DNA from: Actinomyces faecalis
GTDB lineage: Bacteria; Actinomycetota; Actinomycetes; Actinomycetales; Actinomycetaceae
DNA: 64,000 nt
Assembly (NCBI RefSeq): GCF_013184985.2
Contig: NZ_CP063418.1
Span: 310,001-374,000, forward strand
Direction: 5' to 3'
In this document: positions 1 through 9,369 of the stretch, in pieces
Numbering within the stretch: position 1 is the stretch's first letter
Layout: each line of letters starts with the position of its first letter
Position numbers and translations under genes: made by a program
The notes under the pieces: model-generated
Seen by the model: only the letters and a program-made list of their open reading frames with translations
Told to the model about the DNA's origin: nothing
The model's database searches: none

Positions 1-2
1 AC

Positions 3-455
3 GAGAACGCCCTGGTCGAGCTGGCCGTGGACGGTGAGACCATCCTGGTCCTGACCAAGGACGTCCAGCGCCACCCCATCCGCCCGGGTGTGCAGCACGT
101 CGACTTCCAGCTGGTCAACCGCAACGAGCGCGTCGAGGTCGAGGTCCCCGTCACCGTCATCGGTGAGCCGGCCCCCGCCACCGTCCACACCGTCGAGGCG
201 GCTCACCTGCTCGTCTCCGCCCCGGTCGTCTCCATCCCCGAGGTCATCGAGATCGACATCACCGGCGTCGAGGCCGGCACCACCATCCGCGTCTCCGACG
301 TCACCCTGCCCGAGGGCGTCGAGGCTGTCACCGACGCTGAGGCGGATGTCGTCAACGTCGTGGACGAGGCCGCCATCGCCGTCGACATCCCGGAGCCTGA
401 GGAGGGCGCGGAGGCCGCTGGCGAGGCGGAGGTTCCCGCCGCCGAGGCTGAGTGA
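3..455 (+). CDS. rplY: 50S ribosomal protein L25/Ctc family, 5'-truncated by window edge
   Basis: This is the C-terminal part of a long (CTC-type) L25, the 5S rRNA-binding protein of the large ribosomal subunit. The reading frame is open from base 3, so the start lies outside the window. The visible part has the L25 end of the N-terminal domain ([21 protein letters not shown]) followed by the beta domain with EVPVTVIGE and a Glu/Ala-rich acidic tail that ends at the TGA. Such tails are usual in actinobacterial Ctc proteins. pth follows 64 bases downstream on the same strand, a common pairing, so the two are probably cotranscribed. Confidence 0.93.
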   Translation, partial: ENALVELAVDGETILVLTKDVQRHPIRPGVQHVDFQLVNRNERVEVEVPVTVIGEPAPATVHTVEAAHLLVSAPVVSIPEVIEIDITGVEAGTTIRVSDVTLPEGVEAVTDAEADVVNVVDEAAIAVDIPEPEEGAEAAGEAEVPAAEAE

Positions 456-519
456 GTCCGGTCTGACGTCAGTGCCTCAGGGGCGAGGACTCCTGAGGTG
501 CGAGCACGAAGGAGCTCCT

Positions 520-1116
520 ATGAGCAGCCCCTGGCTCATCGTCGGGCTGGGGAACCCCGAGTCCCGGTACGCCCGCAACCGCCACAACGTCGGCCACATG
601 GTGATCGACGTCCTGGCTGGGCGTGCCGGGTCTCGGCTCTCCAGGCACAAGGCTCGTGCGCAGGTGGCCGAGGTACGTATGGGCGTCATGCCCGGTGGCG
701 CCCCGGGGCCGCGCGCCATCCTGGCTGAGCCCGCCACCTTCATGAACCTGTCGGGCGGCCCGACGGCGGCGCTGGCGAAGTTCTACGGCATCGAGCCGAC
801 GACGAACCTGCTCGTCATCCACGACGAGCTCGACCTCCCGGCCCACACGCTGCGCCTCAAGCGCGGCGGTGGCGAGGGCGGGCACAACGGGCTGCGCTCC
901 ATCAGCCAGGCGGTTGGCAGCCGGGACTACGCGCGCCTGCGCGTGGGGATCGGTCGGCCGCCGGGGCGTCAGGACCCGGCGGACTTCGTCCTGTCCGACT
1001 TCCCGGCCCGTGAGCGCGCCGAGCTGGACGTCACCCTGCAGCTGGCTGCGGACGCCGTCGAGGCCGTGGTGACTGAGGGCTTCGAGGCAGTCCAGCGGCA
1101 GCTGAACTCGCGGTAG
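520..1116 (+). CDS. pth: Peptidyl-tRNA hydrolase (Pth1 family)
   Basis: Cleaves peptidyl-tRNA released from stalled ribosomes so that tRNA is recycled. The 198-residue product is full length for bacterial Pth. Family residues are visible: Asn12 in VGLGNPE, His22 in RNRHNVG, Asp102 in IHDELDLP and Asn123 in [12 protein letters not shown]. The ATG is preceded by AAGGAG at 509-514, which fixes the start; a longer upstream reading frame overlaps L25 and was not used. It lies downstream of the L25 gene. A second, Pth2-type protein is encoded at 33.5 kb. Confidence 0.96.
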   Translation: MSSPWLIVGLGNPESRYARNRHNVGHMVIDVLAGRAGSRLSRHKARAQVAEVRMGVMPGGAPGPRAILAEPATFMNLSGGPTAALAKFYGIEPTTNLLVIHDELDLPAHTLRLKRGGGEGGHNGLRSISQAVGSRDYARLRVGIGRPPGRQDPADFVLSDFPARERAELDVTLQLAADAVEAVVTEGFEAVQRQLNSR

Positions 1117-1126
1117 CGGCTGAGAG

Positions 1127-1236
1127 TGGCGCGGCGGGAGGACAAGAGGATCTGTGCCCCTCACGCACCCCTGTCATGGCACGCAAAGCTCTAGGGAACC
1201 AGTAAGCCGTTCTGCCCTTGTCCTCCCGCCGCGCCA
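1127..1236. repeat. 110-bp element bounded by 20-bp perfect inverted repeats
   Basis: The arms are 1127-1146 and 1217-1236, exact reverse complements of each other (TGGCGCGGCGGGAGGACAAG), enclosing 70 bases. The element sits between the convergent ends of pth and the response regulator gene. It could be a bidirectional terminator with a large loop or a very small MITE-like insertion; no clear target-site duplication is visible. Confidence 0.75.
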
Positions 1237-1248
1237 GGTGAGGCGGCC

Positions 1249-1980
1249 TTAGACAGACATAAGACCAGTCTCATAGGCGACCACCACAGCCTGGACCCGG
1301 TCGCGCACGTCCAGCTTGGCCAGGACGTTGCCCACGTGAGTCTTGACGGTCGTGGCCGAGACGACGAGCTTGTCCGCGATCTCTGAGTTGGACATGCCCT
1401 GCGCGATGAGCACCAGGATCTCGCGCTCACGCGGGGTCAGCGAGGCGATCCGCAGGTCCTCGGCAGCGTCCTGGGAGCCGTCCTGCGGCAGGTGGGAGGC
1501 GAACATCTCCAGCATGCGGCGCGTCACGCGCGGAGAGACCACGGCCTCGCCACTGGCCACGGTGCGGATCGCCTCAGCCAGCTCAGCAGGCCTGGTGTCC
1601 TTGAGCAGGAATCCGCTGGCCCCGGCGCGCAGCCCTGCGAAGGCGTACTCGTCCAGGTCGAAGGTGGTCAGGATGAGGATCTTGGTGCCCGGGCACTGCT
1701 GGGTGATGGCCTGCGTGGCCTCGATCCCGTTCATCCCCGGCATACGCACGTCCATGAGGATGACGTCAGGGTGCAGTGCGCGTGCCTGGGCCAGGGCGGA
1801 GGAGCCGTCGGAGGCCTCACCGACGACCTCGATGCCCTCCTCGGCGTCCAGGACCATCCGGAAGCCCATACGCATCAGGGCCTGGTCGTCAGCCAGGACG
1901 ACGGTGACCGGGTGCGAGGCGGTGGCCTCGTCCGCTGGCTCCTGGGCCGGCTCGTTCTCGTTCAGAGCGGCAGCTGCCAC
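1249..1980 (-). CDS. NarL/LuxR-family response regulator
   Basis: DNA-binding output protein of a two-component system, 243 residues. An extra 24-residue N-terminal stretch precedes the receiver domain (about 25-140), which has VLADDQALMRMG and the phospho-acceptor Asp in VILMDVRMPG. The LuxR-type helix-turn-helix is at the C-terminus (LTPREREILVLIAQGMSNSEIA, VKTHVGNVLAKLDVRDR). The GTG start at 1980 overlaps the end of the kinase gene by 19 nt, so the pair is translationally coupled. The target is probably the adjacent ABC exporter, as is common for DesK/LiaS-type kinase-regulator pairs, but this is inferred from position only. Confidence 0.94.
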   Translation of the reverse strand: MAAAALNENEPAQEPADEATASHPVTVVLADDQALMRMGFRMVLDAEEGIEVVGEASDGSSALAQARALHPDVILMDVRMPGMNGIEATQAITQQCPGTKILILTTFDLDEYAFAGLRAGASGFLLKDTRPAELAEAIRTVASGEAVVSPRVTRRMLEMFASHLPQDGSQDAAEDLRIASLTPREREILVLIAQGMSNSEIADKLVVSATTVKTHVGNVLAKLDVRDRVQAVVVAYETGLMSV

Positions 1981-3464
1981 GGTGAAGTCCCTTCGTCGTC
2001 CTCGTCCCAGCGCAGCACGGCACGAACCTGCCAGCCGGTGGGTGTTGGTCCAGCGTCAACGGTCCCACCATAGACGGAGGCGCGCTCGCGCATACCGATC
2101 AGCCCCTTGCCCGAGCCGTGCATCGGCGTGGCGCCGGGGGCGGCCTCGTTGGTGACGGTGAGGACCACCGTTCCCGTGTGGCGCTGCACGGTGACCTGGA
2201 CGTCCTTGGTGGTGGGGGCGTAGCGCAGGATGTTCGTCATCGACTCCTGGGCGATGCGGAAGAGCGTGAGCTGCAGGCCCTTGTCCTCGGGCAGGGCGGC
2301 ACCGGTCCAGGTGTAGGACACCGGGACCCCGGCGGCCTGGAAGCGCTCGACCAGGGTCTCCAGGTCGCCGGTCTCCGGCGCCGGGGCCAGCGGGATCTCG
2401 CCGGTCGAGCGGTCGGCCGTGGCGTTGGTGGCGTGACGGCGCAGGTCGGCGATCGGCTCGCTCGGCTCACTGGGTGCCACGGTGCCGGGTGGGGCGAACT
2501 CGGGCACCGGCAGCTCTCGCACGACAGGCAGTGACCCGGTTGACGGCGGCTGGACAGACACAGGCTCCTCGCCGCGTCCGTGTCTTCCGCGGGGCTGGCG
2601 CGTCGTGGCGTCGTCCGTGTGGTCCTCGGCGCAGGCGCTGGCCTGCGGCGCGGAGGAGGCGCCGGGGTCGTCGCGCAGGACACCGACCAGACGGCGGGTG
2701 TCAGCCAGGGCCGAGCGCCCGGTGTCGCCCAGGACCGTAAGCGCCTGCTTGGCCATCTCAGGGTTGCGGTCCACGGCGGCGGCTGCGCCGTCGGCCATCG
2801 TGATCATGACGGCGAGGGAGTGGGCGACGATGTCGTGCATCTCGCGGGCGATACGGCTGCGCTCGTTGGCGGCGGCCAGCATCATCGTCTGCTCGCGGGC
2901 CAGGGACAGGCGGGCTGAGCGCTTGCGGACCTGGATGAGCTGGGCGTGCTGAATTCGCAGGATGATGCCGACCAGGGTTCCAATGACGTTGATGAGAGCC
3001 AGCGGCAGCAGGCTGGAGCTGACTGCGGCACAGGCCAGCGTCGAGACCACGCAGGCCGCCCAGGCCCAGCCCATGCGGTAACGGATGGCTAACGTCGCCA
3101 GGCTCAGCGGGGTCCCGAGCACGACGACGGCGGTCAGCGCCTGGCTGGCCAAGGAGACGTCGGTGCCCTGGAGGTGGAAGACTACTCTGCTGGCGGCAAG
3201 GTGCGCAGGCGGGGCGAAGGTCACCACGGCCCAGGTCAGCACTGGCAGCCGGCGGCGCAGCGCCAGCCCCAGACTGCACACCGCCCAGACCATGTAGGTC
3301 ACGGCGAGCCACGTGCTGTGGGTGGCGGTCAGCTCCCGATGAGCGGTCAGCATCCCCATGGGCAGGCCCAGAGCGAGGATGACGAGCGCGAGCAGCGCGT
3401 CCGCGAGCGCGGCGTGGTACTCCTGCCAGAGCATCAGGCGCGTGGCGGCGGGGGAGACGGTCAT
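1962..3464 (-). CDS. DesK/NarX-type sensor histidine kinase
   Basis: Membrane sensor kinase partnered with the regulator it overlaps. The N-terminal half has about five hydrophobic membrane segments. The HisKA_3 dimerisation helix carries the phospho-His in IAREMHDIVAHSL (near residue 213), and the HATPase_c end has GKGLIGMRERASVYGG. Between them is an unusual linker of over 100 residues rich in Pro, Ser and charged residues. The start chosen (ATG at 3464) has AGGA 8-10 nt upstream; an in-frame ATG at 3488 has no ribosome binding site. Stimulus unknown. Confidence 0.9.
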   Translation of the reverse strand: MTVSPAATRLMLWQEYHAALADALLALVILALGLPMGMLTAHRELTATHSTWLAVTYMVWAVCSLGLALRRRLPVLTWAVVTFAPPAHLAASRVVFHLQGTDVSLASQALTAVVVLGTPLSLATLAIRYRMGWAWAACVVSTLACAAVSSSLLPLALINVIGTLVGIILRIQHAQLIQVRKRSARLSLAREQTMMLAAANERSRIAREMHDIVAHSLAVMITMADGAAAAVDRNPEMAKQALTVLGDTGRSALADTRRLVGVLRDDPGASSAPQASACAEDHTDDATTRQPRGRHGRGEEPVSVQPPSTGSLPVVRELPVPEFAPPGTVAPSEPSEPIADLRRHATNATADRSTGEIPLAPAPETGDLETLVERFQAAGVPVSYTWTGAALPEDKGLQLTLFRIAQESMTNILRYAPTTKDVQVTVQRHTGTVVLTVTNEAAPGATPMHGSGKGLIGMRERASVYGGTVDAGPTPTGWQVRAVLRWDEDDEGTSPWQLPL

Positions 3465-3516
3465 CGGTACGTCCTGGCTGGGCGGCATGAGGCCATTGTG
3501 GCCCCGATGGGGTCCG

Positions 3517-3550
3517 GCGGCGGGCGGTGCCTGGTGGCGCCGCCCGCCGC
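3517..3550 (-). terminator. GC-rich hairpin after the ABC permease gene
   Basis: Arms 3517-3527 and 3540-3550 are perfect 11-bp complements (GCGGCGGGCGG) around a 12-nt loop. It lies just past the permease stop and before the kinase start, so it probably separates the exporter operon from the two-component genes. Confidence 0.55.
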
Positions 3551-3602
3551 AGCTGATGGTGCTGGCAGAGCCAGCCAGTGGTGGCTCAAGCCGGTCCTGG
3601 TC

Positions 3603-4442
3603 TCAGGCGTCGCGCTTGGCGAAGGTGAACCAGCCGGCTAGCAGCGGGAACACGAACCAGGCCACGGTGACGATGATGGAGCCGGTGTGGTTGATCGGGG
3701 CGTCGGGCATCTCACCCGTCGTCAGGGCCAGAGGGTCGACCACGTGGGTGATGGTCTGGGCCAGGGTGAAGTAGCTGAGGGTCTCAGCCCACTTCCAGAA
3801 AGGCCCGGCGATCCCCAGCGGGATGTTGATGACAAACAAGACGACCGTGACAACGGTGATGGCGCCGGCGGTTGAGCGCAGCAGGAACCCCAGCCCTAGG
3901 GACATCAGACCGATGCCTGCGAAGGCCAGGCCGGTGCCCCACACATAGGACAGGAAGTCCGTGCTGACCAGGCTCACGCGCATCGTGGACTCAATGAAGG
4001 GGGCGGAGATGATCCACGCCAGCAGGATCGATGCGGCCCCCAGCAGGAAGGACCACACCGCCACGACCAGGGCCTTGGCCCAGAAAGCGCGGCTTCGGCG
4101 CGGGACCGCAGCCAGGGTGGAACGGACCTGACCTGAGGAGTACTCCCCGGTCACGACCAGCGCGCCGAGGACCGCCACGACGATCTGCCCAAAAGTGGTG
4201 CCCACAATGATGTAGTACCAAGAGTTAGTGCTGCCCTCGTCGGCGCCGTAGGCGGTGACCGTGGCACCGATGCCAGCGGTGATGAGGATCGAGATGAAGG
4301 CCGTCACCCAGGTGGAACGCAGGGTGCGCAGCTTGACCCACTCGGCGTGCACCGCACGCCAGAAGGTCTGCTTGCCGGTGATATGGGGGGTGCGGGACAC
4401 CATGCGGTGGGAGGTCGGAGCGGCAGTAGCAGGGCTCGTCAT
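3603..4442 (-). CDS. ABC-2 type transporter permease
   Basis: Membrane subunit of an ABC exporter, 279 residues. After a short cytosolic N-terminus with the typical HAEWVKLRTLRSTW entry there are about six membrane segments (e.g. AFISILITAGIGATV, IVVAVLGALVVTGEYSSG, AITVVTVVLFVINIPLGIAG). The GEYSSGQVRSTLAAVPRR stretch is characteristic of ABC-2 permeases such as those for bacitracin or lantibiotic export. The ATG follows GGAGAAGAG. The ATPase gene ends 36 nt upstream on the same strand. The substrate is unknown; peptide antibiotics or lipids are plausible. Confidence 0.88.
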   Translation of the reverse strand: MTSPATAAPTSHRMVSRTPHITGKQTFWRAVHAEWVKLRTLRSTWVTAFISILITAGIGATVTAYGADEGSTNSWYYIIVGTTFGQIVVAVLGALVVTGEYSSGQVRSTLAAVPRRSRAFWAKALVVAVWSFLLGAASILLAWIISAPFIESTMRVSLVSTDFLSYVWGTGLAFAGIGLMSLGLGFLLRSTAGAITVVTVVLFVINIPLGIAGPFWKWAETLSYFTLAQTITHVVDPLALTTGEMPDAPINHTGSIIVTVAWFVFPLLAGWFTFAKRDA

Positions 4443-4478
4443 TGTCTCTTCTCCAAAATTCTCTAGGTCCGGGCCCGC

Positions 4479-5420
4479 TCAGGCCTGCTGGGAGGGGGTG
4501 GGCATGCTGCCGTGTGCGCCTGAGCCGGTGGTGTACTCGACCTCTCCGGCGGTCAGCTCCAGGTAGGCCTCCTCCAGTGAGGCGTGCTCGGTGTGCAGCT
4601 CGTGCAGCACCAGCCCGTGGGAGGCGGCGACCTCACCCACGTGGGTGGCGGGCGCCGTCGTCGTCAACGAGTGCTCGTCGCTCATACGGGCGTCCAGGCC
4701 CTCTCGCGTGAGGAGCTCGGCGAGCGTGCGGGCCGAGGGGCTGATGACTTTCACCGTGTCCGAGGTGGCCGAGGCGATGACGTCCGCTACGGGACCCTGG
4801 GTGAGGATCTTGCCGCGGCCGATGACGATGAGGTGGTCTGCGGTCAGAGCCATCTCGCTCATGAGGTGGGAGGAGATGAAGACCGTCCGACCGTCGGCGG
4901 CGAGGTTGCGGCAGGTCTCTCGTACCCACTTCACGCCCTCGGGGTCCAGGCCGTTGACCGGCTCGTCGAAGATGAGGACCTGGGGGTCGCCCAGCATCGC
5001 GGCGGCGATGCCCAGGCGCTGGCCCATGCCCAGGCTGAAGCCCTTGACCCGTTTCCTGGCTACGGATGTCAGTCCTGTGAGCTCGAGGACCTCGTCCACG
5101 CGTGTGGTGGGGATGCCGTTGGACACGGCGAGCTGGGTCAGGTGCGCACGGGCTGAGCGTGAGCCGTGCAGGCCCTTGGCGTCCAGCAGGGCGCCGACCT
5201 CGCACAGGGGTGCGGCAAGGTCACGGTAAGAGCGGCCGTTGACCGTGACAGTGCCGGAGGTGGGCTTGTCCAGGCCCATGATCATGCGCATGGTGGTGGA
5301 CTTGCCAGCGCCGTTGGGGCCGAGGAAGCCCGTGACGGTTCCGGGCTCCACGGTGAAGGAGATGTTGTTGACGGCGGTCTTGTGCCCGTACCGCTTGGTC
5401 AGGCCGGTGGCTTCGATCAT
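4479..5420 (-). CDS. ABC transporter ATP-binding protein (DRA/BcrA-type exporter)
   Basis: ATPase subunit of the exporter whose permease follows, 313 residues. Walker A GPNGAGKST (about residues 36-44), the signature region FSLGMGQRLGIAAAML and Walker B VLIFDEPVNGLDPEG are all present, and the C-terminal extension is typical of BcrA/drug-export ATPases. The start is taken at MIEATGLTKRYG, where the family begins; the frame stays open upstream to 5549 but that stretch is not homologous-looking. Transcribed divergently from the Bax1-like gene. Confidence 0.93.
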   Translation of the reverse strand: MIEATGLTKRYGHKTAVNNISFTVEPGTVTGFLGPNGAGKSTTMRMIMGLDKPTSGTVTVNGRSYRDLAAPLCEVGALLDAKGLHGSRSARAHLTQLAVSNGIPTTRVDEVLELTGLTSVARKRVKGFSLGMGQRLGIAAAMLGDPQVLIFDEPVNGLDPEGVKWVRETCRNLAADGRTVFISSHLMSEMALTADHLIVIGRGKILTQGPVADVIASATSDTVKVISPSARTLAELLTREGLDARMSDEHSLTTTAPATHVGEVAASHGLVLHELHTEHASLEEAYLELTAGEVEYTTGSGAHGSMPTPSQQA

Positions 5421-5744
5421 GGTGGTCCGATCGTCTCTCGGGGTTGGCAGGTACTGGCGAGGACTGCGACGGGCGGGGCGGCCGCTACGGCCGCAGGCCC
5501 AGTGTCCTCGGAACGGCTCCAGCCTAGGAACGTTGCTGCGTCCGGCCATCGACCGGGGTGACGAACCCTGGCGGGAGAGACCCCGCTCACCAGGTGGAGG
5601 CCTGCTCCTCCTTCAGGAGGAGCGCCGTCGGTATCAGCACCCTTTCAGGAATCTTCGGGAGGATGAGGACGTTGACACACGTGCAGCGGGTGTTCCCTGC
5701 TGCCCCGACGACGTCCGTGCCCGTACGTGAGAGGACACGCCCAG
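5421..5744. promoter_or_regulatory. Divergent intergenic region (ABC exporter / Bax1-like gene)
   Basis: A 324-base stretch without a convincing gene; the open frames crossing it lack family-like sequence. It should hold the two divergent promoters. Its only striking feature is the 20-bp palindrome at 5604-5623, listed separately. Confidence 0.5.
5604..5623. promoter_or_regulatory. 20-bp palindrome, copy 1 (9-2-9), possible operator
   Basis: GCTCCTCCT-TC-AGGAGGAGC, 9-bp arms with a 2-bp centre. An almost identical copy (centre TG) occurs at 35065-35084, also in a divergent intergenic region. The symmetry and sharing suggest a repressor site; the arm also contains a Shine-Dalgarno-like AGGAGG. 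Confidence 0.55.
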
Positions 5745-6689
5745 ATGAGCAACCCCTACTTCGACCGGAGTCCCGCCTTCAAGGAAGGCGGCACCGCCGT
5801 CGTCGAGCGCACTCCGAACGGTTACCCGGCCATGCCCGGCTACCAGCCCGGCAGCGCAGGCTCGACGACGGCTGCTGGCCGGTACGGTGCCGGCACCGAC
5901 CAGCAGGCTCCTGGCTACGGGCAGGTGAGTCCTGAGCAGGTCAGCGGCCTGGAGCAGCAGTACGCGGCGCCGTCGGCCACCAACGTGGACCGTGGCCGTA
6001 TGACCTACGACGACGTCATCGTGCGCACCGGCGCCATGTTCGCCGTCATCCTCGCCCTTGGCGCGGTCTCATGGAACCTGGCCACCAGCCCGGCGACCTC
6101 CGCGGCTGGCATGATGGCGATGGTGGCTGGTGCGCTGGGTGCGCTCGTGCTGGGGCTGGTCAACAGCTTCAAGCGTGAGCCCAGCCCCGTCCTCATCCTG
6201 GCCTATGCCGCCTGCGAGGGCGTCATGCTCGGCGCCTTCTCCGGCGTCATGGAGCTCGCCTACCCCGGCATCGTGCTGCAGGCGGTCCTTGGCACGCTTG
6301 CTGTCTTCGCCGTCATGCTGGCGGCGTACAAGGTCGGCGGCTTCAGGGTCAGCGGCAAGGCAGCGCGGATCCTCGTGCTGGCCATGGGTGGCTACCTCGT
6401 CTTCAGCCTGGTCAACTTCCTGCTCATGGTGACCGGTACGGTCACTGACCCCTGGGGTCTGCGAGGGATGACGGTGGCTGGCATCCCCCTGGGGCTGATC
6501 GTCGGCGCGCTCGCGGTGGTGATGGCTGCCTTCAGCCTGGCCATGGACTTTGAGTCCATCCAGCGCGGGGTCGAGCGGGGCCTGCCCACGCGCTACGCCT
6601 GGGCCGGGGCCTTCGGACTCACGGTGACCCTCGTGTGGCTGTACGTGGAGATCCTGCGGATCCTGGTGATCTTGCGCGGGGATGACTGA
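5745..6689 (+). CDS. Bax inhibitor-1/YccA-like membrane protein
   Basis: Predicted seven-helix integral membrane protein, 314 residues. The first ~85 residues are cytosolic, Gly/Ala/Ser-rich and unlike the rest; then VDRGRMTYDDVIVRTGAMFAVILAL begins the membrane domain, with further segments ending in AWAGAFGLTVTLVWLYVEILRILVIL. This arrangement matches the actinobacterial Bax1-I family (YccA/YbhL relatives). Its role in bacteria is not well defined; some members leak calcium or protons in a pH-dependent way. The ATG follows GAGAGGA. The FKBP gene follows after 29 nt but seems to have its own promoter. Confidence 0.88.
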   Translation: MSNPYFDRSPAFKEGGTAVVERTPNGYPAMPGYQPGSAGSTTAAGRYGAGTDQQAPGYGQVSPEQVSGLEQQYAAPSATNVDRGRMTYDDVIVRTGAMFAVILALGAVSWNLATSPATSAAGMMAMVAGALGALVLGLVNSFKREPSPVLILAYAACEGVMLGAFSGVMELAYPGIVLQAVLGTLAVFAVMLAAYKVGGFRVSGKAARILVLAMGGYLVFSLVNFLLMVTGTVTDPWGLRGMTVAGIPLGLIVGALAVVMAAFSLAMDFESIQRGVERGLPTRYAWAGAFGLTVTLVWLYVEILRILVILRGDD

Positions 6690-6706
6690 CGGGGCCCGCG
6701 GTCCCG

Positions 6707-6712
6707 TAGGCT
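6707..6712 (+). promoter_or_regulatory. -10-like hexamer TAGGCT for the FKBP gene
   Basis: Ends 6 nt before the ATG at 6719, with no Shine-Dalgarno sequence between, so the transcript is likely leaderless. Confidence 0.5.
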
Positions 6713-6718
6713 GAGACC

Positions 6719-7126
6719 ATGATCAACACGCACATGCCCGCCGTCGACGGCGCCAAGGGCACCAAGCCGGTTCTTACCTTCCCCTCCGACGAGGCTCCTG
6801 AGGGCCTGCAGATCCAGGTCCTCGACGCCGGAGACGGTCAGGTCGTTGAGGCTGGCGACCACATCGTCTGCCACTACCTGGGCCAGAGCTGGAACGGCGA
6901 CGTCTTTGACAGCTCCTACGACCGCGGCGCACCGCTGGACTTCCAGATCGGGGTCGGCATGGTCATCCGCGGCTGGGACGACGGCCTGGTCGGTCAGCGC
7001 GTGGGCTCTCGCGTCCTGCTGTCCATCCCCTCCGAGCTCGGCTACGGCGAGCGCGGTGTGCCGCAGGCCGGCATCAAGGGTGGGGACACCCTCGTCTTCG
7101 TCACGGAGATCCTCGGGGTCATGTGA
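6719..7126 (+). CDS. FKBP-type peptidyl-prolyl cis-trans isomerase
   Basis: Small cytosolic prolyl isomerase/chaperone, 135 residues, essentially one FKBP domain. It shows [25 protein letters not shown], the [31 protein letters not shown] core and the closing [14 protein letters not shown], which carry the active-site Asp, Phe, Trp and Tyr positions of the family. There is no signal peptide, so it acts in the cytoplasm. It lies between the Bax1-like gene and ilvD. Confidence 0.95.
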   Translation: MINTHMPAVDGAKGTKPVLTFPSDEAPEGLQIQVLDAGDGQVVEAGDHIVCHYLGQSWNGDVFDSSYDRGAPLDFQIGVGMVIRGWDDGLVGQRVGSRVLLSIPSELGYGERGVPQAGIKGGDTLVFVTEILGVM

Positions 7127-7334
7127 TCCGCTGGCCTCGCAGGCGACCTTCTGCGTGTACTCGGTCCTGAGCGCATGCGTCGGGCACGGGCGAGAACAGG
7201 AGACCCCGAAGGCAGCGGGTGGGGTGGCGCAGTGGGAGGGCCGCCACGGTCCGGGTGGTGACCCCGGCTCATCCCGTCCGTTGGAATCGCACTACGCTGA
7301 GGCCAGCGTTCAGTACACCTTGTCAGGAGCACTC

Positions 7335-9221
7335 ATGCCTCGCTATCGCAGCGCCACCTCCACCTCCGGACGGAACATGGCTGGCGCCCGCGCCCTGTGG
7401 CGCGCCACCGGCGTCAAGGACTCGGACTTTGGCAAGCCGATCATCGCCATCGCCAACTCCTTCACCGAGTTCGTTCCTGGCCACGTCGGCCTGCGGGACG
7501 TCGGCAAGGTGGTGGCTGAGCAGGTTGAGGCCGCCGGTGGTATCGCCAAGGAATTCAACACCATTGCCGTCGACGACGGTATCGCCATGGGCCACGACGG
7601 CATGCTCTACTCCCTGCCCAGCCGCGACCTCATCGCGGACTCGGTGGAGTACATGGTCCAGGCCCACTGCGCTGACGCCCTGGTGTGCATCTCCAACTGC
7701 GACAAGATCACCCCCGGCATGCTCATGGCTAGCCTGCGCCTCAACATCCCCACGATCTTCGTCTCTGGCGGCCCGATGGAGTCGGGCAAGATGACCGCCG
7801 CAGATGGCACCACGCGCAAGCTGGACCTTATTGACGCCATGATGGACGCCGCCGATCCCACGGTCGATGACCAGACCATCTCTGCCATCGAGCGTCTGGC
7901 CTGCCCCACCTGCGGCTCGTGCTCGGGCATGTTCACCGCGAACTCGATGAACTGCCTCACCGAGGCCCTGGGGCTGGCGCTGCCCATGAATGGCACCCTG
8001 CTGGCCACGCACGCTGACCGTGGCGAGCTCTTCGCACGTGTGGGCCGCCAGATCGTAGAGATCACCAAGGCCTACTACGACGGCGAGGACACCTCTGTCC
8101 TCCCACGCTCGATCGCGACCAAGGCGGCCTTCGAGAACGCCATGAGCCTGGACATCGCCATGGGTGGCTCCACCAACACGGTGCTGCACCTGCTGGCCGC
8201 CGCCCAGGAGGCCGAGGTCGACTTCACCATGGCAGACATTGACCGCCTGTCACGTCACGTCCCGCACCTGTGCAAGGTGGCGCCGTCGACGAACCTCTAC
8301 CACATCGAGGACGTCCATCGCGCCGGCGGCATCATGGGCATCCTCGGGGAGCTCGACCGTGGCGGCCTGCTGGACACCGCGACCTTCAACGTCCTGGGCT
8401 CCACACTCGCTGACGCGCTGGCCGCCTACGACATCGCCCGCCCCGGTGCTGACGGCGTGCCCGGCTCTCAGGTCAGCGAGGAGGTCCGCACCCGCTACCT
8501 GGCGGCTCCGGCTGGCGTGCGCACGACCCAGATGTTCTCCCAGTCCTCACGCTGGGAGTCCCTGGACACTGACCGCGCGAACGGCTGCATCCGCGACATC
8601 GAGCACGCCTACTCCGCCGACGGCGGCCTGGCGGTCCTGTTCGGCAACATCGCTGAGAAGGGCTGCATCGTCAAGACAGCGGGAGTGGACGCCTCGATCC
8701 TCACCTTCGCTGGTCCTGCGGTGGTCTTCGAGTCCCAGGAGGACGCCGTCGAGGGGATCCTGGGGGGCAAGGTCAAGAGCGGGGACATCGTGGTCATCAA
8801 CCACGAGGGCCCGCGCGGAGGCCCGGGCATGCAGGAGATGCTCTACCCGACCACCTACATCAAGTCCATGCACCTGGGTAAGGAGTGCGCGCTGCTGACC
8901 GACGGTCGCTTCTCCGGAGGTACCTCAGGCCTGTCTATCGGCCACGTCTCCCCGGAGGCTGCTGCTGGCGGCCTGATCGGCCTGGTGCGCGACGGCGACC
9001 GCATCGAGATCGACATCCCCGCTCGCCGCATCGAGCTCATGGTCGACGAGGCCGAGATCACCCGGCGTCGCCAGGCCGAGGAGGCTCGTGGAGAGGCTGC
9101 CTGGTCCCCGCACGCCCCACGCTCGCGTGCAGTCTCCACGGCGTTGCGCGCCTACGCCATGCTGGCCACGAGCGCTGACCTGGGCGCGGTGCGTGACAGG
9201 TCCAGGCTGCCGCGCTACTGA
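7335..9221 (+). CDS. ilvD: Dihydroxy-acid dehydratase
   Basis: Third step of valine and isoleucine synthesis: dehydrates 2,3-dihydroxy-3-methyl acids to 2-keto acids using an Fe-S cluster. The 628-residue product is full length. The cluster cysteines are visible in [11 protein letters not shown] and in [19 protein letters not shown]-terminal IlvD motifs include [12 protein letters not shown] and [13 protein letters not shown]. The start ATG follows AGGAGC; the open frame continues far upstream across the FKBP gene in another frame and was ignored. ilvA, an earlier step of the isoleucine branch, follows 148 nt downstream. Confidence 0.97.
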   Translation: MPRYRSATSTSGRNMAGARALWRATGVKDSDFGKPIIAIANSFTEFVPGHVGLRDVGKVVAEQVEAAGGIAKEFNTIAVDDGIAMGHDGMLYSLPSRDLIADSVEYMVQAHCADALVCISNCDKITPGMLMASLRLNIPTIFVSGGPMESGKMTAADGTTRKLDLIDAMMDAADPTVDDQTISAIERLACPTCGSCSGMFTANSMNCLTEALGLALPMNGTLLATHADRGELFARVGRQIVEITKAYYDGEDTSVLPRSIATKAAFENAMSLDIAMGGSTNTVLHLLAAAQEAEVDFTMADIDRLSRHVPHLCKVAPSTNLYHIEDVHRAGGIMGILGELDRGGLLDTATFNVLGSTLADALAAYDIARPGADGVPGSQVSEEVRTRYLAAPAGVRTTQMFSQSSRWESLDTDRANGCIRDIEHAYSADGGLAVLFGNIAEKGCIVKTAGVDASILTFAGPAVVFESQEDAVEGILGGKVKSGDIVVINHEGPRGGPGMQEMLYPTTYIKSMHLGKECALLTDGRFSGGTSGLSIGHVSPEAAAGGLIGLVRDGDRIEIDIPARRIELMVDEAEITRRRQAEEARGEAAWSPHAPRSRAVSTALRAYAMLATSADLGAVRDRSRLPRY

Positions 9222-9369
9222 CACCGCGAGGTGGGACCGGTAACGGCGGAGCCCGCCGCCGTGCCTGCGCTCACCCCGGCAGACCGACGCGGTCTGGACC
9301 CAAGCACGCTGTACGCCGTCGTGCAAGACGCGCGGGCGCCGTCGTCGCCGGCGGATCTAAGGTGAGGGC

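Noticed and set aside
7127..7334. Possible leader/attenuator upstream of ilvD
   Set aside because: No run of Ile/Val/Leu codons or terminator-antiterminator pair is visible; only ordinary spacing with a ribosome binding site.
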